64,000 nucleotides of DNA from Cyanobium sp. CACIAM 14 (GTDB taxonomy: Bacteria; Cyanobacteriota; Cyanobacteriia; PCC-6307; Cyanobiaceae): positions 37,909-101,908 of the forward strand of contig JMRP01000006.1 of the NCBI GenBank assembly GCA_000708525.1, in the 5' to 3' direction. This document shows, in pieces, positions 18,748 to 29,735 of the stretch. Both the position numbers and the translations under genes were made by a program. A model generated the notes under the pieces. The model saw only the letters and a program-made list of their open reading frames with translations. It had not been told where the DNA came from and did no database searches. How positions within the stretch are numbered: the stretch's first letter is position 1; the number at the start of each line of letters is the position of its first letter.

Positions 18748-20484
18748 ATGGGGAAAGCGTTCTCAACCGGCGATAAGACGATCACGATCGCTTCCTTTTC
18801 ACTTGTTCTTTTGACTCTAGCCTATTGCTCCTGGCTCGTGTTCTGGAGGCTGGATGAGGTGCCAGGACTGCACGCGGACGAAGCATCCTTCGGCCTGCTC
18901 GGGATGGAGTTCATGCGAAGCCATGTCAAGACTTTTCATGGCTTGAACAATTACACGGGCTCCCTCTACCCATGGATCGCTTCTCTCGCCTTCCGGATGG
19001 CAGGCACAGGCCTGGAAACCCTGAGGGGTATCGGGGCAGTATGCAATCTCGCTGCCCTGGCGATACTGGCTGGGTCGCTCCTTCGCTACAGAGGCTTCAG
19101 AGCTCTCCTGGCCTTTCTTCTGCTCTTGCTTGCCTCCCCCCAGATCCTGGTCAACGCTCGGATCGCCTGGGAAGTGACATCCTTTCAATTTCTGATCATC
19201 AGCATTCAGCTATCGATTCTCCTGAAGTCATGGCATGATCGCAGATTAAACACAGCTTTGGGCTTGCTGTTCATGGCAATCACGAGCCTGGGCGTCTTCA
19301 ACCATTTTATTTTCATCTCGAACATTCTCGGATTCACAGCAGCCGCGATCGTTCTCTATTCTTTCCAGGCGAAAGGCGGCGATCACCGTCTTTGGGCAGC
19401 CAAGCTGGTCCACCTCGCCCTGGCGACACTTTTCATCGCTGCAGTGCTGTTCCTGCTGAAGCCAAGGGTGGGCGACGCCCAGAGACAGTACCTTGTAGTT
19501 CTTTGCTTCGCCATCGCAATAGCACCAGCGGTTTACTCCTTCGTGGCACAGTCGTCGGAAGGCCTGTGCAGAATAGCCATTGACACTCCAGCACAGCATC
19601 TGTACGCCCGTATCGAGCAGCTCAAGAATCAATGGAGAAGGCTGAATGCACGGGGTTTCTGGCAGATTGGATTCATGCTGACCTTTCTTTCAGGGCTCGC
19701 CGTTCTACTGGGCGCAGGATCATTATCAGTCTTTCACCGGCTTTACGTTCATAGCTGGGGCCTGCTTGGCTCGATCACAAGCGTTCTCCCACTTCAGAGA
19801 GTCTTGAGCGCGAGAGTGAGCCCAGCCTACTTTGCTGTTTCCCATATCTTCTGGGGCCTCATGGTTGTCCTATACATGGCTGCCATGATCAAGAGTCTTA
19901 GGCACAGCTGGCGATCAAAGATGCAAAACCAAGGAGAGTCCGACTCGGCGGATCTACTCTTTTTTCTTTACCCCATATTCTGCTATATTTCACTGCTTCC
20001 ATTGACAGGCAGGAGCTCCGAAAGATACTACATAATCTCAGCCTACCTCTTCCTCTGCTGCCTCTCAATTACAGCCTCAAGAGCATGCACCTTCACACTT
20101 CTGGCAGGCTACGGCAAGACCTTCCAAAAACAATTCAATTCTTTGCTTGTCGGATTAATGTTCGTGCAGATTGTTCTCGCCCAGTGGACCACCATTGATG
20201 CCGTGGTTCTGAATCCTAGGCTTGACGATCCATTTCAGGTTGAATATCCTGGCTATCTCGATACATCTTATCATTTTGCCGACACGAAAACCCTCTCAGA
20301 CTATCTGCAGAACCACGGCCTATGCACAGCCATTGATGCAAATTATTTTATTCTTTCACCGCTGCACTTCTATTTTGCCATCAACCCACCCATCAGGCAC
20401 TGCGAAACCGGCAAGAGAGTCATCATAGACTATTGCGAAGGTTGCAAAAGTCCTGTCAAGAACTTCAAAATACTGTCTCAATAG
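18748..20484 (+). CDS. polytopic membrane protein, probable GT-C glycosyltransferase
   Basis: A 578-residue protein with about ten to twelve hydrophobic segments. The first extracytoplasmic loop contains GLHADEASFGLLGMEFMRS; an Asp-Glu pair at this spot is typical of GT-C transferases (families 39/83, ArnT- and PMT-like) that use polyprenyl-phosphate sugars. The end of the protein is a soluble stretch with several Cys (HCETGKRVIIDYCEGCKSP). I start at ATG 18748 because hydrophobic sequence follows soon after; the frame is open to 18631. Base composition is clearly lower in GC than neighbouring genes, suggesting transfer. Exact function is not certain. Confidence 0.6.
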   Translation: MGKAFSTGDKTITIASFSLVLLTLAYCSWLVFWRLDEVPGLHADEASFGLLGMEFMRSHVKTFHGLNNYTGSLYPWIASLAFRMAGTGLETLRGIGAVCNLAALAILAGSLLRYRGFRALLAFLLLLLASPQILVNARIAWEVTSFQFLIISIQLSILLKSWHDRRLNTALGLLFMAITSLGVFNHFIFISNILGFTAAAIVLYSFQAKGGDHRLWAAKLVHLALATLFIAAVLFLLKPRVGDAQRQYLVVLCFAIAIAPAVYSFVAQSSEGLCRIAIDTPAQHLYARIEQLKNQWRRLNARGFWQIGFMLTFLSGLAVLLGAGSLSVFHRLYVHSWGLLGSITSVLPLQRVLSARVSPAYFAVSHIFWGLMVVLYMAAMIKSLRHSWRSKMQNQGESDSADLLFFLYPIFCYISLLPLTGRSSERYYIISAYLFLCCLSITASRACTFTLLAGYGKTFQKQFNSLLVGLMFVQIVLAQWTTIDAVVLNPRLDDPFQVEYPGYLDTSYHFADTKTLSDYLQNHGLCTAIDANYFILSPLHFYFAINPPIRHCETGKRVIIDYCEGCKSPVKNFKILSQ

Positions 20485-20500
20485 CCAAAGACGATCTCTA

Positions 20501-21769
20501 TTACCACGGCCTTGGCAGGCCCAGAACCCTTAGATAAAAGTAGACCTGTACGATAATTCCGATCGGAGACGCCGATATCCATCCATAAGGACTCCATGAG
20601 ACAATCTCAACTCCCCAGATGGCTAAGCCCAGTGCCGGGAACCAACGGGGTAGGATCAATTCCTTTAGAAATAGGGGCATGCGGGTAAAGTCTGCAAATT
20701 TTACTTGCCACTCCAGGGGCGTTTGTACTGAGACGAGAAAAGCAGACAGCAAGCACAACACTATCCAGCGCCCATGATCCCATGAATGATAGAAGAGCAA
20801 GGACATGAACAAGAACTGGAAGAGGGCAGCGCAAGCAAAGTACCAGGCACGGATCCTTGATTTCTGCCCAATGGCGGATGCAATGAACAGAACCCCACTG
20901 ACACTGGCCACAAGCAAAATCAACCAGAGAGGAATTCCGAAATGCTGAGTGAATAACATTTTCTGTGAATCAGCGATATATTTGCTACTGGGTGTCGCCA
21001 GCCATGCGATCGCCCCTTGAGGACCAGGGAAAGGAATAGCGGGATCATAGGCTCCTCTCCAGGAAAGAGCGATGTCGGCTGAACGCTCCTGCGTTCCTCT
21101 GAAAAGCAGCACGACACCAAAGGCCACGATCGGAATCAACATGAAGACCAGTCCACGCCAGGCCCTTCTGATGATCGAAAGAACATCCGGGATTGCCGTC
21201 TCGCAGACCACACAGGAGCGCAGAAGAAGTAACGCAACCGCTGCAGGCAATCCCAGAAAGGCGAGAAGCTCATAGGAGAGGATGCCCAGGCCGAGCATCA
21301 ACGCTGCCAGACAATCATAAATTCTGCCTCTGTCGACCGATATCAGACTGAGCGCGACTGCGAGGACACCAAGAATCAGGAAATCCTTGCGAATCAACAC
21401 CCTGTCTATAAATACCGGATAGCCAAGCAATGGCGTCGTCAGCAGAACCCATCGAGGAACGATCCCCCTCGAACGCTGCCATAGCCAAGCAAAAAAGACA
21501 GCGTAGAGGACAAGGCAGGCAACGACGATGCTCAAGCCAGGTGGCACCTTCCATACTGAATAGAGGCCATGCACTATCGCCCCTGGCAAACCTCGACGCT
21601 GAAAGCCTCCGGCATAATCGATCAGCCATTCCGTCATGCCGAAGTTGGCCGCGAAATCCAGCGGTTGACCCGCCAAGCGAAAAACATAGACAAGACGTTC
21701 TGAGAGTCTTGCCAGAAAAGCAATCCCAAAGAACATCATCAATGCTCGATTCCACTGCCCCTCGTTCAT
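20501..21769 (-). CDS. polytopic membrane protein of unknown function
   Basis: A 422-residue protein with roughly ten membrane helices. Loops hold motifs such as WLIDYAGGFQRRGLPGAIVH near residue 50 and FYHSWDHGRWIVLCLLSAFL near residue 335, the kind of sequence I associate with unnamed membrane proteins in polysaccharide or glycan loci (EpsG/oligosaccharide-polymerase-like), but I cannot place the family. It converges with the GT-C-like gene, the two stops being 17 bases apart, and shares its lower GC content. Confidence 0.55.
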   Translation of the reverse strand: MNEGQWNRALMMFFGIAFLARLSERLVYVFRLAGQPLDFAANFGMTEWLIDYAGGFQRRGLPGAIVHGLYSVWKVPPGLSIVVACLVLYAVFFAWLWQRSRGIVPRWVLLTTPLLGYPVFIDRVLIRKDFLILGVLAVALSLISVDRGRIYDCLAALMLGLGILSYELLAFLGLPAAVALLLLRSCVVCETAIPDVLSIIRRAWRGLVFMLIPIVAFGVVLLFRGTQERSADIALSWRGAYDPAIPFPGPQGAIAWLATPSSKYIADSQKMLFTQHFGIPLWLILLVASVSGVLFIASAIGQKSRIRAWYFACAALFQFLFMSLLFYHSWDHGRWIVLCLLSAFLVSVQTPLEWQVKFADFTRMPLFLKELILPRWFPALGLAIWGVEIVSWSPYGWISASPIGIIVQVYFYLRVLGLPRPW

Positions 21770-22148
21770 CGCTCTAATCCCTTTACTTCCGCCATCCTGG
21801 GCTGCCTCAAGAACCAGTGTGGTTGAGAACGTGAGGCTAAGTCAACTTGGCATGAAAGCGTGCGCACAATACCAAAAAAAGATTACGCCATCATTGGAGT
21901 TGTGGATCAATCCCTGTCCGTTCTCGAAAAGTCCCATCCTTCCTCATTGCCTCCGTCACCACCTTGACTCATCCTGGCCATCCCCGACGCTTCAGTCAAC
22001 ACAGAAGTCGTGACACGCAAAACCAGCCTCCAACGAAGATCCCATCCTGTGGCGGATCACTCCCACAGGTGGCGCCCGGTCTCGCCCGGTCTCTGAGAAG
22101 ATGGATCTCTGAGACCGCAGATCTCGGAGCGAACACCCAGGGGATGCG
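21770..22148. other. intergenic stretch with one hairpin
   Basis: No convincing gene is visible between the start of the minus-strand membrane protein and the end of trpB. Composition is lower in GC up to about 22070 and then returns to the level of the core genes, so the right edge of the unusual patch seems to be here. One imperfect hairpin is noted separately. Confidence 0.4.
22088..22116 (-). terminator. possible trpB terminator hairpin
   Basis: An inverted repeat GGTCTCTGAGA / TCTCTGAGACC with a 7-base loop and a single mismatch lies 33 bases beyond the trpB stop. A T-tract is lacking, so it may be a processing or stability hairpin instead. Confidence 0.35.
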
Positions 22149-23468
<1,320 letters not shown>

Positions 23469-23582
23469 CCTAGGCGCGGCGGTGGAAGCGATGACGCAGG
23501 CATGCCGGTGATGCCGAGCCTCTTCTTGATCTGCCGGCTGCCAGCTAATGTGAGGTAGGTTGAATTGCAGAGCTTTCTTTTC

Positions 23583-23620
23583 CAGATGCTGCCGGAAGAA
23601 TCAGATGCTGCCAGAAGAGT
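23583..23620 (+). repeat. 19-bp tandem repeat over a start codon
   Basis: Two adjacent 19-base copies, CAGATGCTGCCGGAAGAAT and CAGATGCTGCCAGAAGAGT, differ at two positions. Each contains an ATG followed by codons for LPEE. Because the unit is not a multiple of three, the two ATGs (23586 and 23605) lie in different frames, and only the second opens the dioxygenase gene. Confidence 0.8.
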
Positions 23621-24615
23621 ATTTTGCGACACTCCCCCTTGCAGAACGGCTGGAGCGAACGGATTCCGATCTGGCACGCAACATCTATTCCCCCGAAGTG
23701 ATGCAATTTCTTCAGGAGGGGGTGGTGATCTTTCCTCAGGTCATCGAGCCACAGCTGCTTGATCACTTCGAGAACGACCTCAATGGGCTGCCCGGACTGG
23801 CGGCGACGTCCCTGCTTCACGGGATGATCGGCATCGACGGGAGCACCGAGCACTATGAAGCCAGGGTTCTCCGCAATCTCACCGTCAGGGGCATCACGGA
23901 CTTCCGCCAGGCGGGGCCCGGCCTGAAGTTGACCGATCTGCACCGCTACTTCGAGTCGGCCCGCTCCCTGGCCTTCGCCGGGCCGATCATCCGCTTTCTG
24001 GCAGAACTCTTCGGCTCCGCACCCGCTCTCATCCAGTCACTGACCTTCTGGAAAAGCAGTGAACAGCCACTGCATCAGGATTTTGCCTACGTTCATCACC
24101 ACAGCCTGCTGGGCCACCTGGCGGCCGCCTGGATCCCGCTGGAGAACATCCACGCGGACGCCGGACCGCTCGTCTACTACAAGGGCTCGCATCGACTGTC
24201 TCCGTCCCAGTTCTTCCAATGGCAGAAGGACGAGATTCTCTGCACACGTGATGATGCCGTCCAGCGCGGCCGGGACTATGGGGACCATCTCCAGGGACTG
24301 ATCCGGGAGCAGCACTGGGAACCGAGCATCTACCTGCCCCGTCGGGGCGACCTGCTGATCTGGCATGGCGCCCTGATTCACGGCGGCAGCGCCATGCGCG
24401 ACCCGGCCCTGACCCGGCGCTCCTACGTCTGCCACTACACCGCAGCGGCCGCTCACAAGGCACTCGCTGCCCATCGGGTCGGTGGTGGTTATGACTTCTC
24501 CGAGCCTCCTTCACTGCCCGAATCGCTCCGCCCCAGACGCTGGCCCAACAGGGTCGCCGGCAAGGCCGGCCGCCTCCTGAAACGTGTGCTCCCAGGGAGA
24601 CGGCAGCATGGCTAA
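23605..24615 (+). CDS. phytanoyl-CoA dioxygenase (PhyH) family protein
   Basis: A 336-residue Fe(II)/2-oxoglutarate oxygenase. The iron ligands are seen as HQDFAY (His-x-Asp, about residues 154-156) and the distal His in WHGALIHGGSAM (about 258), followed by the Arg region TRRSYVCHYT that would bind 2-oxoglutarate. DAGPLVYYKGSHRLSP is typical of PhyH proteins. The substrate is unknown; relatives hydroxylate lipids or natural products. The C-terminus is basic. The start is ATG 23605 in the second copy of a short tandem repeat. It is divergent from trpB. Confidence 0.83.
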   Translation: MLPEEYFATLPLAERLERTDSDLARNIYSPEVMQFLQEGVVIFPQVIEPQLLDHFENDLNGLPGLAATSLLHGMIGIDGSTEHYEARVLRNLTVRGITDFRQAGPGLKLTDLHRYFESARSLAFAGPIIRFLAELFGSAPALIQSLTFWKSSEQPLHQDFAYVHHHSLLGHLAAAWIPLENIHADAGPLVYYKGSHRLSPSQFFQWQKDEILCTRDDAVQRGRDYGDHLQGLIREQHWEPSIYLPRRGDLLIWHGALIHGGSAMRDPALTRRSYVCHYTAAAAHKALAAHRVGGGYDFSEPPSLPESLRPRRWPNRVAGKAGRLLKRVLPGRRQHG

Positions 24616-24930
24616 GGGAGGTTGGCAGGAATTCAGCCGGCCTGAAGGCCTGCAACGCACGCCCCCCCGGCCCCTCCCATCCCCCGGGGTGAGCGACGGG
24701 TGCGGATCCAACGCACCAGGGCTGGCAAGGGAGGCAAGACGGTGACGCTGATCACCGGCCTGGAATTGTCCGAGGCGGAGGCCCGGGCCCTGCTCAGGCA
24801 GCTCAAGGCCAGCTGCGGCACCGGCGGCACCCTCAAGGATGGTCAGATCGAGCTGCAGGGTGATCAGCTGGAGGCGGCGCTGACGGCGCTTGAGAGGCAG
24901 GGATTCCAACCGAAGCGGGCCGGCGGCTGA
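24608..24930 (+). CDS. SUI1/YciH-type translation factor, apparent frameshift
   Basis: The C-terminal SUI1 domain is intact from GTG 24700: [20 protein letters not shown], then [20 protein letters not shown] and a final GFQPKR. This is the eIF1-like fold that in bacteria is called YciH. The usual N-terminal leader is instead found in another frame starting at ATG 24608 ([20 protein letters not shown]). The frames join if translation steps back one base in the C7 run at 24662-24668. A base-count error, a real mutation or ribosomal slippage could explain this. If only the GTG is used, a 76-residue domain results. The ATG overlaps the end of the dioxygenase gene by eight bases. Confidence 0.7.
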
Positions 24931-24992
24931 CGACGGGCATGGGCCAGGAGGGGAGAATGCCCCCATCAAGCCCTGTCGAGTGCCTTTCCGCG

Positions 24993-25655
24993 ATGACCCT
25001 TCCCTCCTCCAGCCAGGCCTCCGGAACGGCAGGTCCGGCCCTGCAGGCCCGCAACATCGTCTGGCACCACTCCACCGTGACGCGGGCGGCCCGGGCCCAT
25101 CAACGGGGGCACCGAAGCGCCATCCTCTGGTTCACCGGCCTCTCGGGTGCCGGCAAGAGCACCCTGGCCAACGCGGTCAACTCCGCGCTGTTCGAGCAGG
25201 GTCTGGCCTGTTACGTGCTCGACGGCGACAACGTCCGTCACGGCCTCTGCAGCGATCTGGGCTTCTCCGACGCCGACCGGGAGGAGAACATCCGCCGGAT
25301 CGGCGAAGTGGCCAAGCTGTTCCTGGATGCGGGGGTGGTGGTGCTCACCGCCTTCGTCTCCCCCTTCCGCGCGGATCGCCAGAGGGCCCGGGAACTGGTG
25401 GAGCCGGGGGACTTCCTGGAGATCCACTGCGCCGCCGAACTGGAGGTCTGCGAACAGCGCGACACCAAGGGCCTCTACGCCCGGGCACGCGCCGGCGAGA
25501 TCAAGGACTTCACGGGCATCTCCAGCCCCTATGAGGCACCGGACAATCCCGAACTGCGGGTGGCCACCGGCGAGGTCAACCTGGACGGATGCGTGGCCCA
25601 GGTGCTGCAGGAACTGGAGCGGCGAGGCATCATTCCCGAGCCGGCGGAGCCCTGA
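24993..25655 (+). CDS. cysC: adenylylsulfate kinase
   Basis: A 220-residue APS kinase that phosphorylates adenosine 5'-phosphosulfate to PAPS in sulfate assimilation. The Walker A loop is GLSGAGKST near residue 52; [41 protein letters not shown] and [19 protein letters not shown] are all family motifs. I prefer the ATG at 24993; the frame is open to 24939. Its last 26 bases overlap the end of the convergent permease gene. Confidence 0.94.
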   Translation: MTLPSSSQASGTAGPALQARNIVWHHSTVTRAARAHQRGHRSAILWFTGLSGAGKSTLANAVNSALFEQGLACYVLDGDNVRHGLCSDLGFSDADREENIRRIGEVAKLFLDAGVVVLTAFVSPFRADRQRARELVEPGDFLEIHCAAELEVCEQRDTKGLYARARAGEIKDFTGISSPYEAPDNPELRVATGEVNLDGCVAQVLQELERRGIIPEPAEP

Positions 25656-26754
25656 GCGACTCGGGCGCGGGCAGTTCGGGACTGGCCAACCCGGGGACTG
25701 GCGGGCGGAAGCGCAGGGCCCAGGCATCGAGGAAGGTCTTGGCACAGCTCGCCACCGGCACCGCCAGCAGCAGGCCGAGCAGCTCGCCCAGTCCCAGCAG
25801 CCCCCCCAGCCGGGCCCCGATCGGCAGGCTGATCAGCAACCAGGCCGGCTGCAGCCCCACGATCGATCCCATCAACCGCGGCTGGATCACCTGATCCACC
25901 ACCTGGCCGACGCTGATGGCCACCGCGAGCACCTCCAGGCCGGTGCGGGGCTCCTGCAGGGCCAGCAGCAGGCTCACCACCACGATCGTGAGGGCGCTGG
26001 CATAGGGGATGAGGGTGGTGAAGCCGATCGCCACGGCGAACAGCACGCCGTAGGGAATCCCCAGGAGGGTGAAGGCGATGCTCTGGGCCCCGCTGAGGAT
26101 CAGGGCCAGCACCACCTGGCCGGCCACATAGCCGCGGAAGGTGCGGTCCAGGGTGGTGAGCACCAGGGTGCGGGCCCCGGCGGGCAGCCATTCGGCCAGT
26201 CCCAGGGCGATGCCCTCCCCACCCAGCAGCAGGAACACCGCCAGCACCAGCACGATCACCACGTTGACGGTGATGCTGACGGTGGCCCCCAGGATCCCCA
26301 GCAGCTGCTGGCTCAGCTGGGAGGCGAGCTTGCTGGCGCGGGTGATCAGATCGCTGCTGAGGCCTCCGAAGTCGGTGGGCAAGCCGCGTTCGCTGGCCCA
26401 GCTCTGGAGCCGCCCCAGCAGGGTTTCACCCTGCGCCAGCCAGCCCGGCAGGGCCAGCACCAGATCCCCCAGCTGCTCCACCAGGCGGGGCACCAGCACC
26501 AGGGCCGCCAGCACCACCACTCCGAAGCTCAGTCCGAGCACCAGAAGCAGGGCCACCGGACGGGGAAGCCCCCGGCGGATCAGCCAGCGGCTGGGGATGT
26601 CGAGCAGGAAGGCGAGCAGCGCGGCGGTGAGGAACAGGGCCGGAAAGGGCGCCAGGGGGAGCAGCAGCTGGCGCAGCACCCAGAGGTTGAGCACCAGCAG
26701 GGGCAGGGCGATGGAGAAGCGCAGCCAGGGGGGCAGCACCAGCCGCTCGAGCAT
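25630..26754 (-). CDS. AI-2E family transporter (UPF0118 permease)
   Basis: A 374-residue membrane protein with about eight helices: two or three at the N-terminus, a soluble segment (about 130-200), then the rest. The motif [20 protein letters not shown] and the [19 protein letters not shown] block near residue 315 are typical of the AI-2E/PerM family. Members are reported as autoinducer-2 exporters or sodium/proton antiporters; the substrate here is unknown. It converges with cysC. Confidence 0.85.
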   Translation of the reverse strand: MLERLVLPPWLRFSIALPLLVLNLWVLRQLLLPLAPFPALFLTAALLAFLLDIPSRWLIRRGLPRPVALLLVLGLSFGVVVLAALVLVPRLVEQLGDLVLALPGWLAQGETLLGRLQSWASERGLPTDFGGLSSDLITRASKLASQLSQQLLGILGATVSITVNVVIVLVLAVFLLLGGEGIALGLAEWLPAGARTLVLTTLDRTFRGYVAGQVVLALILSGAQSIAFTLLGIPYGVLFAVAIGFTTLIPYASALTIVVVSLLLALQEPRTGLEVLAVAISVGQVVDQVIQPRLMGSIVGLQPAWLLISLPIGARLGGLLGLGELLGLLLAVPVASCAKTFLDAWALRFRPPVPGLASPELPAPESLRAPPARE

Positions 26755-26833
26755 CGGCGGGGGCGGGGCAGGGCCCCGGCGGATGGACGGTCGCGAACAA
26801 GCTTGGCGTCAGGGGCGTGCCGCCGCCAGCGCC

Positions 26834-27391
26834 TCAGCCCTGGCCCATCGTCTCCAGGTAGGCCTCCGGGCCCAGTTCCCGCAGGCGGGTGTCCCTGGCC
26901 ACCACCTGATCGTGCAGAGCACGGCGATGGGCCTCGAGGGCCTCGGCGAGCACCGGATCGGCGGTGGCCAGGATCGCCGCCGCCAGCAGTCCGGCGTTGA
27001 GCCCCCCGCCGATGGCCACCGTGGCCACGGGGATGCCCGCCGGCATCTGCACGATCGAATGGAGCGAGTCCACCCCCGAGAGGGCCTGGCTGCGCACCGG
27101 AACGCCGATCACCGGCAGCATCGAGAAGGCGGCCACCATGCCGGGCAGGTGGGCGGCACCGCCGGCGCCGGCGATGATCACCCGGATCCCCCGGGAGGCG
27201 GCCGCCTCGGCGAAGGCCGCCATCTCCCAGGGGGTGCGGTGGGCCGAGAGCACCCGGACGTCCGTGACCACGCCGAGCTCCTCGAGGATCCGGGCCGCCG
27301 GCGCCATCGTCGGCAGGTCGGAATCGCTGCCCATCACGATCGCGACACGCGGGCGAGGGGGAACGCTTTCCCGAGAGGGGACACTTTCCAT
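26834..27391 (-). CDS. purE: N5-carboxyaminoimidazole ribonucleotide mutase
   Basis: A 185-residue PurE that shifts the carboxyl group of N5-CAIR to CAIR in purine synthesis. The motifs [40 protein letters not shown] and [20 protein letters not shown] are complete. ATG 27391 fits the family; an in-frame ATG at 27427 would add 12 residues and collide with the divergent nagA start. The promoter region shared with nagA is therefore only about 60 bases. Confidence 0.94.
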   Translation of the reverse strand: MESVPSRESVPPRPRVAIVMGSDSDLPTMAPAARILEELGVVTDVRVLSAHRTPWEMAAFAEAAASRGIRVIIAGAGGAAHLPGMVAAFSMLPVIGVPVRSQALSGVDSLHSIVQMPAGIPVATVAIGGGLNAGLLAAAILATADPVLAEALEAHRRALHDQVVARDTRLRELGPEAYLETMGQG

Positions 27392-27450
27392 GGAACGGGG
27401 ATGGAACCGGGACGGCGAGGATGGCATTGTCCCGTCCCGCCGCTGCCCGG

Positions 27451-28662
27451 ATGCGCTGGCTGACCAACCTGCGACTGGCCGGCCTCGAACGGGGCAGCGA
27501 CGATGACCGCGTGCGCTGGCGGATCGGCGTCGACCGGGAGGGGCTGATCGCCCGGGTGCGGGAGACGCCGGCCGGAAGCCGGGCCGCCGGCGAGGACTGG
27601 GGCGGTGACTGGCTCTCCCTGGGGGGCGTGGATCTGCAGATCAACGGGGGGCTCGGCCTGGCCTTCCCCGAACTGACGCCCTCCGACCTGCCCCGGCTGG
27701 AGGGCCTGCTGGAACTGCTCTGGCAGGACGGTGTGGACGCCATCTGCCCGACCCTGGTGACCTGCGCCAGTGGTGCTCTCCGCCAGTCCCTGGAGGTGCT
27801 GGCGCAGGCCCGTCGCCGGCACCGGCCCGGCCGCTGCCGGCTGCTGGGGGCCCATCTGGAGGGCCCCTTCCTGGCGCCGGAGCGGCGCGGCGCTCACCCT
27901 GCCCAGCATCTGCGCCCTCCCAGCCCGGAGACCCTCGATGCCCTGATCGCCGGCTTCAGCGGGGGACCGGAGGCCGACATCGCCCTGGTCACCCTGGCAC
28001 CGGAGCTGGACGGGGCCGCTGAGGTGATCGCCTCCCTGCGGGACGCCGGCGTGGTGGTGAGCCTGGGCCACAGCAGCGCCGACGAGGCCCAGGCCAGGGA
28101 GGCCTTCGCGCGGGGGGTAGGGATGCTCACCCACAGCTTCAACGCCATGGCCGGCCTGCACCACCGCGCCCCGGGACCGGTGGGCGCCGCTGTGCTGGCA
28201 GGATCGGTAGCCCTGGGGCTGATCGCCGACGGGGTCCACGTGGCGCCGACCATGGCCGTGCTGCTGCAGCGCCTGGCGGGGCGCCAGCTGGTGATCGTGA
28301 GCGATGCCCTGGCCCCTTACGGACTCGCCGAGGGCGCCCACCGCTGGGACGAACGGCTCCTGGTGGTGAAGGACGGCAGCTGCAGGCTGGAGGACGGCAC
28401 GCTGGCCGGGGTCACCCTGCCGCTGCTGGAGGGGGTGCGGCGGCTGGCCGGCTGGAGCGGTCTGGCCGGGACCTCGATCGCCGCGGCGACCCTCGCACCG
28501 CGGCGGGTGCTGGGGGAGCGGAAGACCCTGGAGCAGTTGCTGCTCGGCCGGCCCCTGGCGGACACCCTGCGCTGGAGCGCTGGGGACGGCGGCCTGCGCT
28601 GGCGACGCACCGAGGCGGAGGGAGCCCCCAGCCAGGAAACGCCCCAGCTGTCCGGTCCCTAG
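27451..28662 (+). CDS. nagA: N-acetylglucosamine-6-phosphate deacetylase
   Basis: A 403-residue amidohydrolase that converts GlcNAc-6-P to GlcN-6-P. Recognisable blocks are [14 protein letters not shown] (metal/fold motif), [17 protein letters not shown] (metal-binding Glu), [37 protein letters not shown] and [12 protein letters not shown]. The final catalytic Asp lies in [14 protein letters not shown] use ATG 27451; an in-frame ATG at 27421 is possible. It may recycle amino sugars from cell wall or surface glycan. Confidence 0.9.
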   Translation: MRWLTNLRLAGLERGSDDDRVRWRIGVDREGLIARVRETPAGSRAAGEDWGGDWLSLGGVDLQINGGLGLAFPELTPSDLPRLEGLLELLWQDGVDAICPTLVTCASGALRQSLEVLAQARRRHRPGRCRLLGAHLEGPFLAPERRGAHPAQHLRPPSPETLDALIAGFSGGPEADIALVTLAPELDGAAEVIASLRDAGVVVSLGHSSADEAQAREAFARGVGMLTHSFNAMAGLHHRAPGPVGAAVLAGSVALGLIADGVHVAPTMAVLLQRLAGRQLVIVSDALAPYGLAEGAHRWDERLLVVKDGSCRLEDGTLAGVTLPLLEGVRRLAGWSGLAGTSIAAATLAPRRVLGERKTLEQLLLGRPLADTLRWSAGDGGLRWRRTEAEGAPSQETPQLSGP

Positions 28663-28694
28663 GATCCCCGCCACCTGGATGGCTTCCGCCCCCC

Positions 28695-29435
28695 ATGCCC
28701 CCGGAACTGCAGCACACCGAGCAAGCCGAGCGGGAAGCGGAGAAGCAGGCCGAGAAGGCCGAGGTGCAGGCCTATTTCGAAAGCACCGGCTTCGAGCGCT
28801 GGAACCGCATCTACAGCGACAGCGACGAGGTGAACGGCGTCCAGAGGAACATCCGCATCGGCCACCAGAAAACGGTGGACGCCGTGCTGGAGCTGCTGCG
28901 GCAGCAGGGAGATCTGGCGAACCGCAGCTTCTGCGATGCCGGCTGCGGGGTGGGCAGCCTCAGCCTGCCCCTGGCCGCCCTTGGCGCCGGCTCCATCGAG
29001 GCCAGTGATCTCTCGGCGGCCATGGTGGCCGAGGCGAGCCGCCGGGCCACCGCCGCCGGACTGCCTTCCGAGCGGCTCCGCTTCACCACCTCTGATCTGG
29101 AGAGCCTCCAGGGTCGCTACGACACGGTGATCTGCCTGGACGTCTTCATCCACTACCCGCAGGCGGCCGCCGAAGCCATGGTGCGGCACCTGGCCGCCAT
29201 GGCAGAACGGCAGCTGATCGTCAGTTTCGCTCCCTACACGCCTCTGCTGGCCTTGCTGAAGCAGATCGGCCAGCTGTTTCCCGGCCCCAGCCGAACCACC
29301 CGGGCCTACACCCTTCGGGAGGAGGGGATCGTGGCGGCGGCCGCCGAATCCGGCTTCCGGCCCGTCCACCGCTGCCTCAACCAGGCCCCGTTTTATTTCT
29401 CCCGCCTGATCGCCTTCGAGCGCACCCTGGGCTGA
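28695..29435 (+). CDS. chlM: magnesium-protoporphyrin IX methyltransferase
   Basis: A 246-residue SAM-dependent methyltransferase of chlorophyll synthesis, which methylates the 13-propionate of Mg-protoporphyrin IX. The opening VQAYFESTGFERWNRIYSD and NGVQRNIRIGHQKTV are diagnostic of ChlM/BchM. The SAM-binding glycine loop is FCDAGCGVGSLSLPLA, and VICLDVFIHYPQ is the later motif. It follows nagA by about 30 bases on the same strand. Confidence 0.94.
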   Translation: MPPELQHTEQAEREAEKQAEKAEVQAYFESTGFERWNRIYSDSDEVNGVQRNIRIGHQKTVDAVLELLRQQGDLANRSFCDAGCGVGSLSLPLAALGAGSIEASDLSAAMVAEASRRATAAGLPSERLRFTTSDLESLQGRYDTVICLDVFIHYPQAAAEAMVRHLAAMAERQLIVSFAPYTPLLALLKQIGQLFPGPSRTTRAYTLREEGIVAAAAESGFRPVHRCLNQAPFYFSRLIAFERTLG

Positions 29436-29479
29436 TCCCCATCAGCCATTCGCCAGCCATTCCCCAGAGCGGGGCAGGC

Positions 29480-29731
29480 ATGGATCCAGCACGCTCCGGA
29501 CAGCCCCTGACCCTGAGTCAGCTCCTCGGAGCGCCGCGGCCCCTCCCGGCCAAGGGGATGGATCCCCATCTGGGCCGGGGCTGGAGCGAGCAACACGCCT
29601 TGCCGAGACTCCCCTTTCACCCGTTGCCCCTGGCCACCCAGCGGATCGAGGCGTCGCTGACCACGACGGGCTGGCCGGCCCAGCCCCTGGTGGAAAGCGG
29701 TCAGCGTTGCATCGCCGATGCTGGCGGCTGA
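29480..29731 (+). CDS. small hypothetical protein
   Basis: An open frame of 83 codons follows chlM after 44 bases. The product is Pro/Leu-rich (MDPARSGQPLTLSQLLGAPR) without helix, signal or known motif. It has the GC-rich codon pattern of the neighbours, but in such DNA a chance frame of this size is easy, and overlapping frames exist on the other strand. I include it with low confidence. Confidence 0.3.
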   Translation: MDPARSGQPLTLSQLLGAPRPLPAKGMDPHLGRGWSEQHALPRLPFHPLPLATQRIEASLTTTGWPAQPLVESGQRCIADAGG

Positions 29732-29735
29732 GGCC

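Noticed and set aside
25147..27000. A 617-codon plus-strand frame rich in Gln, His and Gly
   Set aside because: It is antisense to the AI-2E permease and purE; low-complexity composition comes from GC-rich codons read on the other strand.
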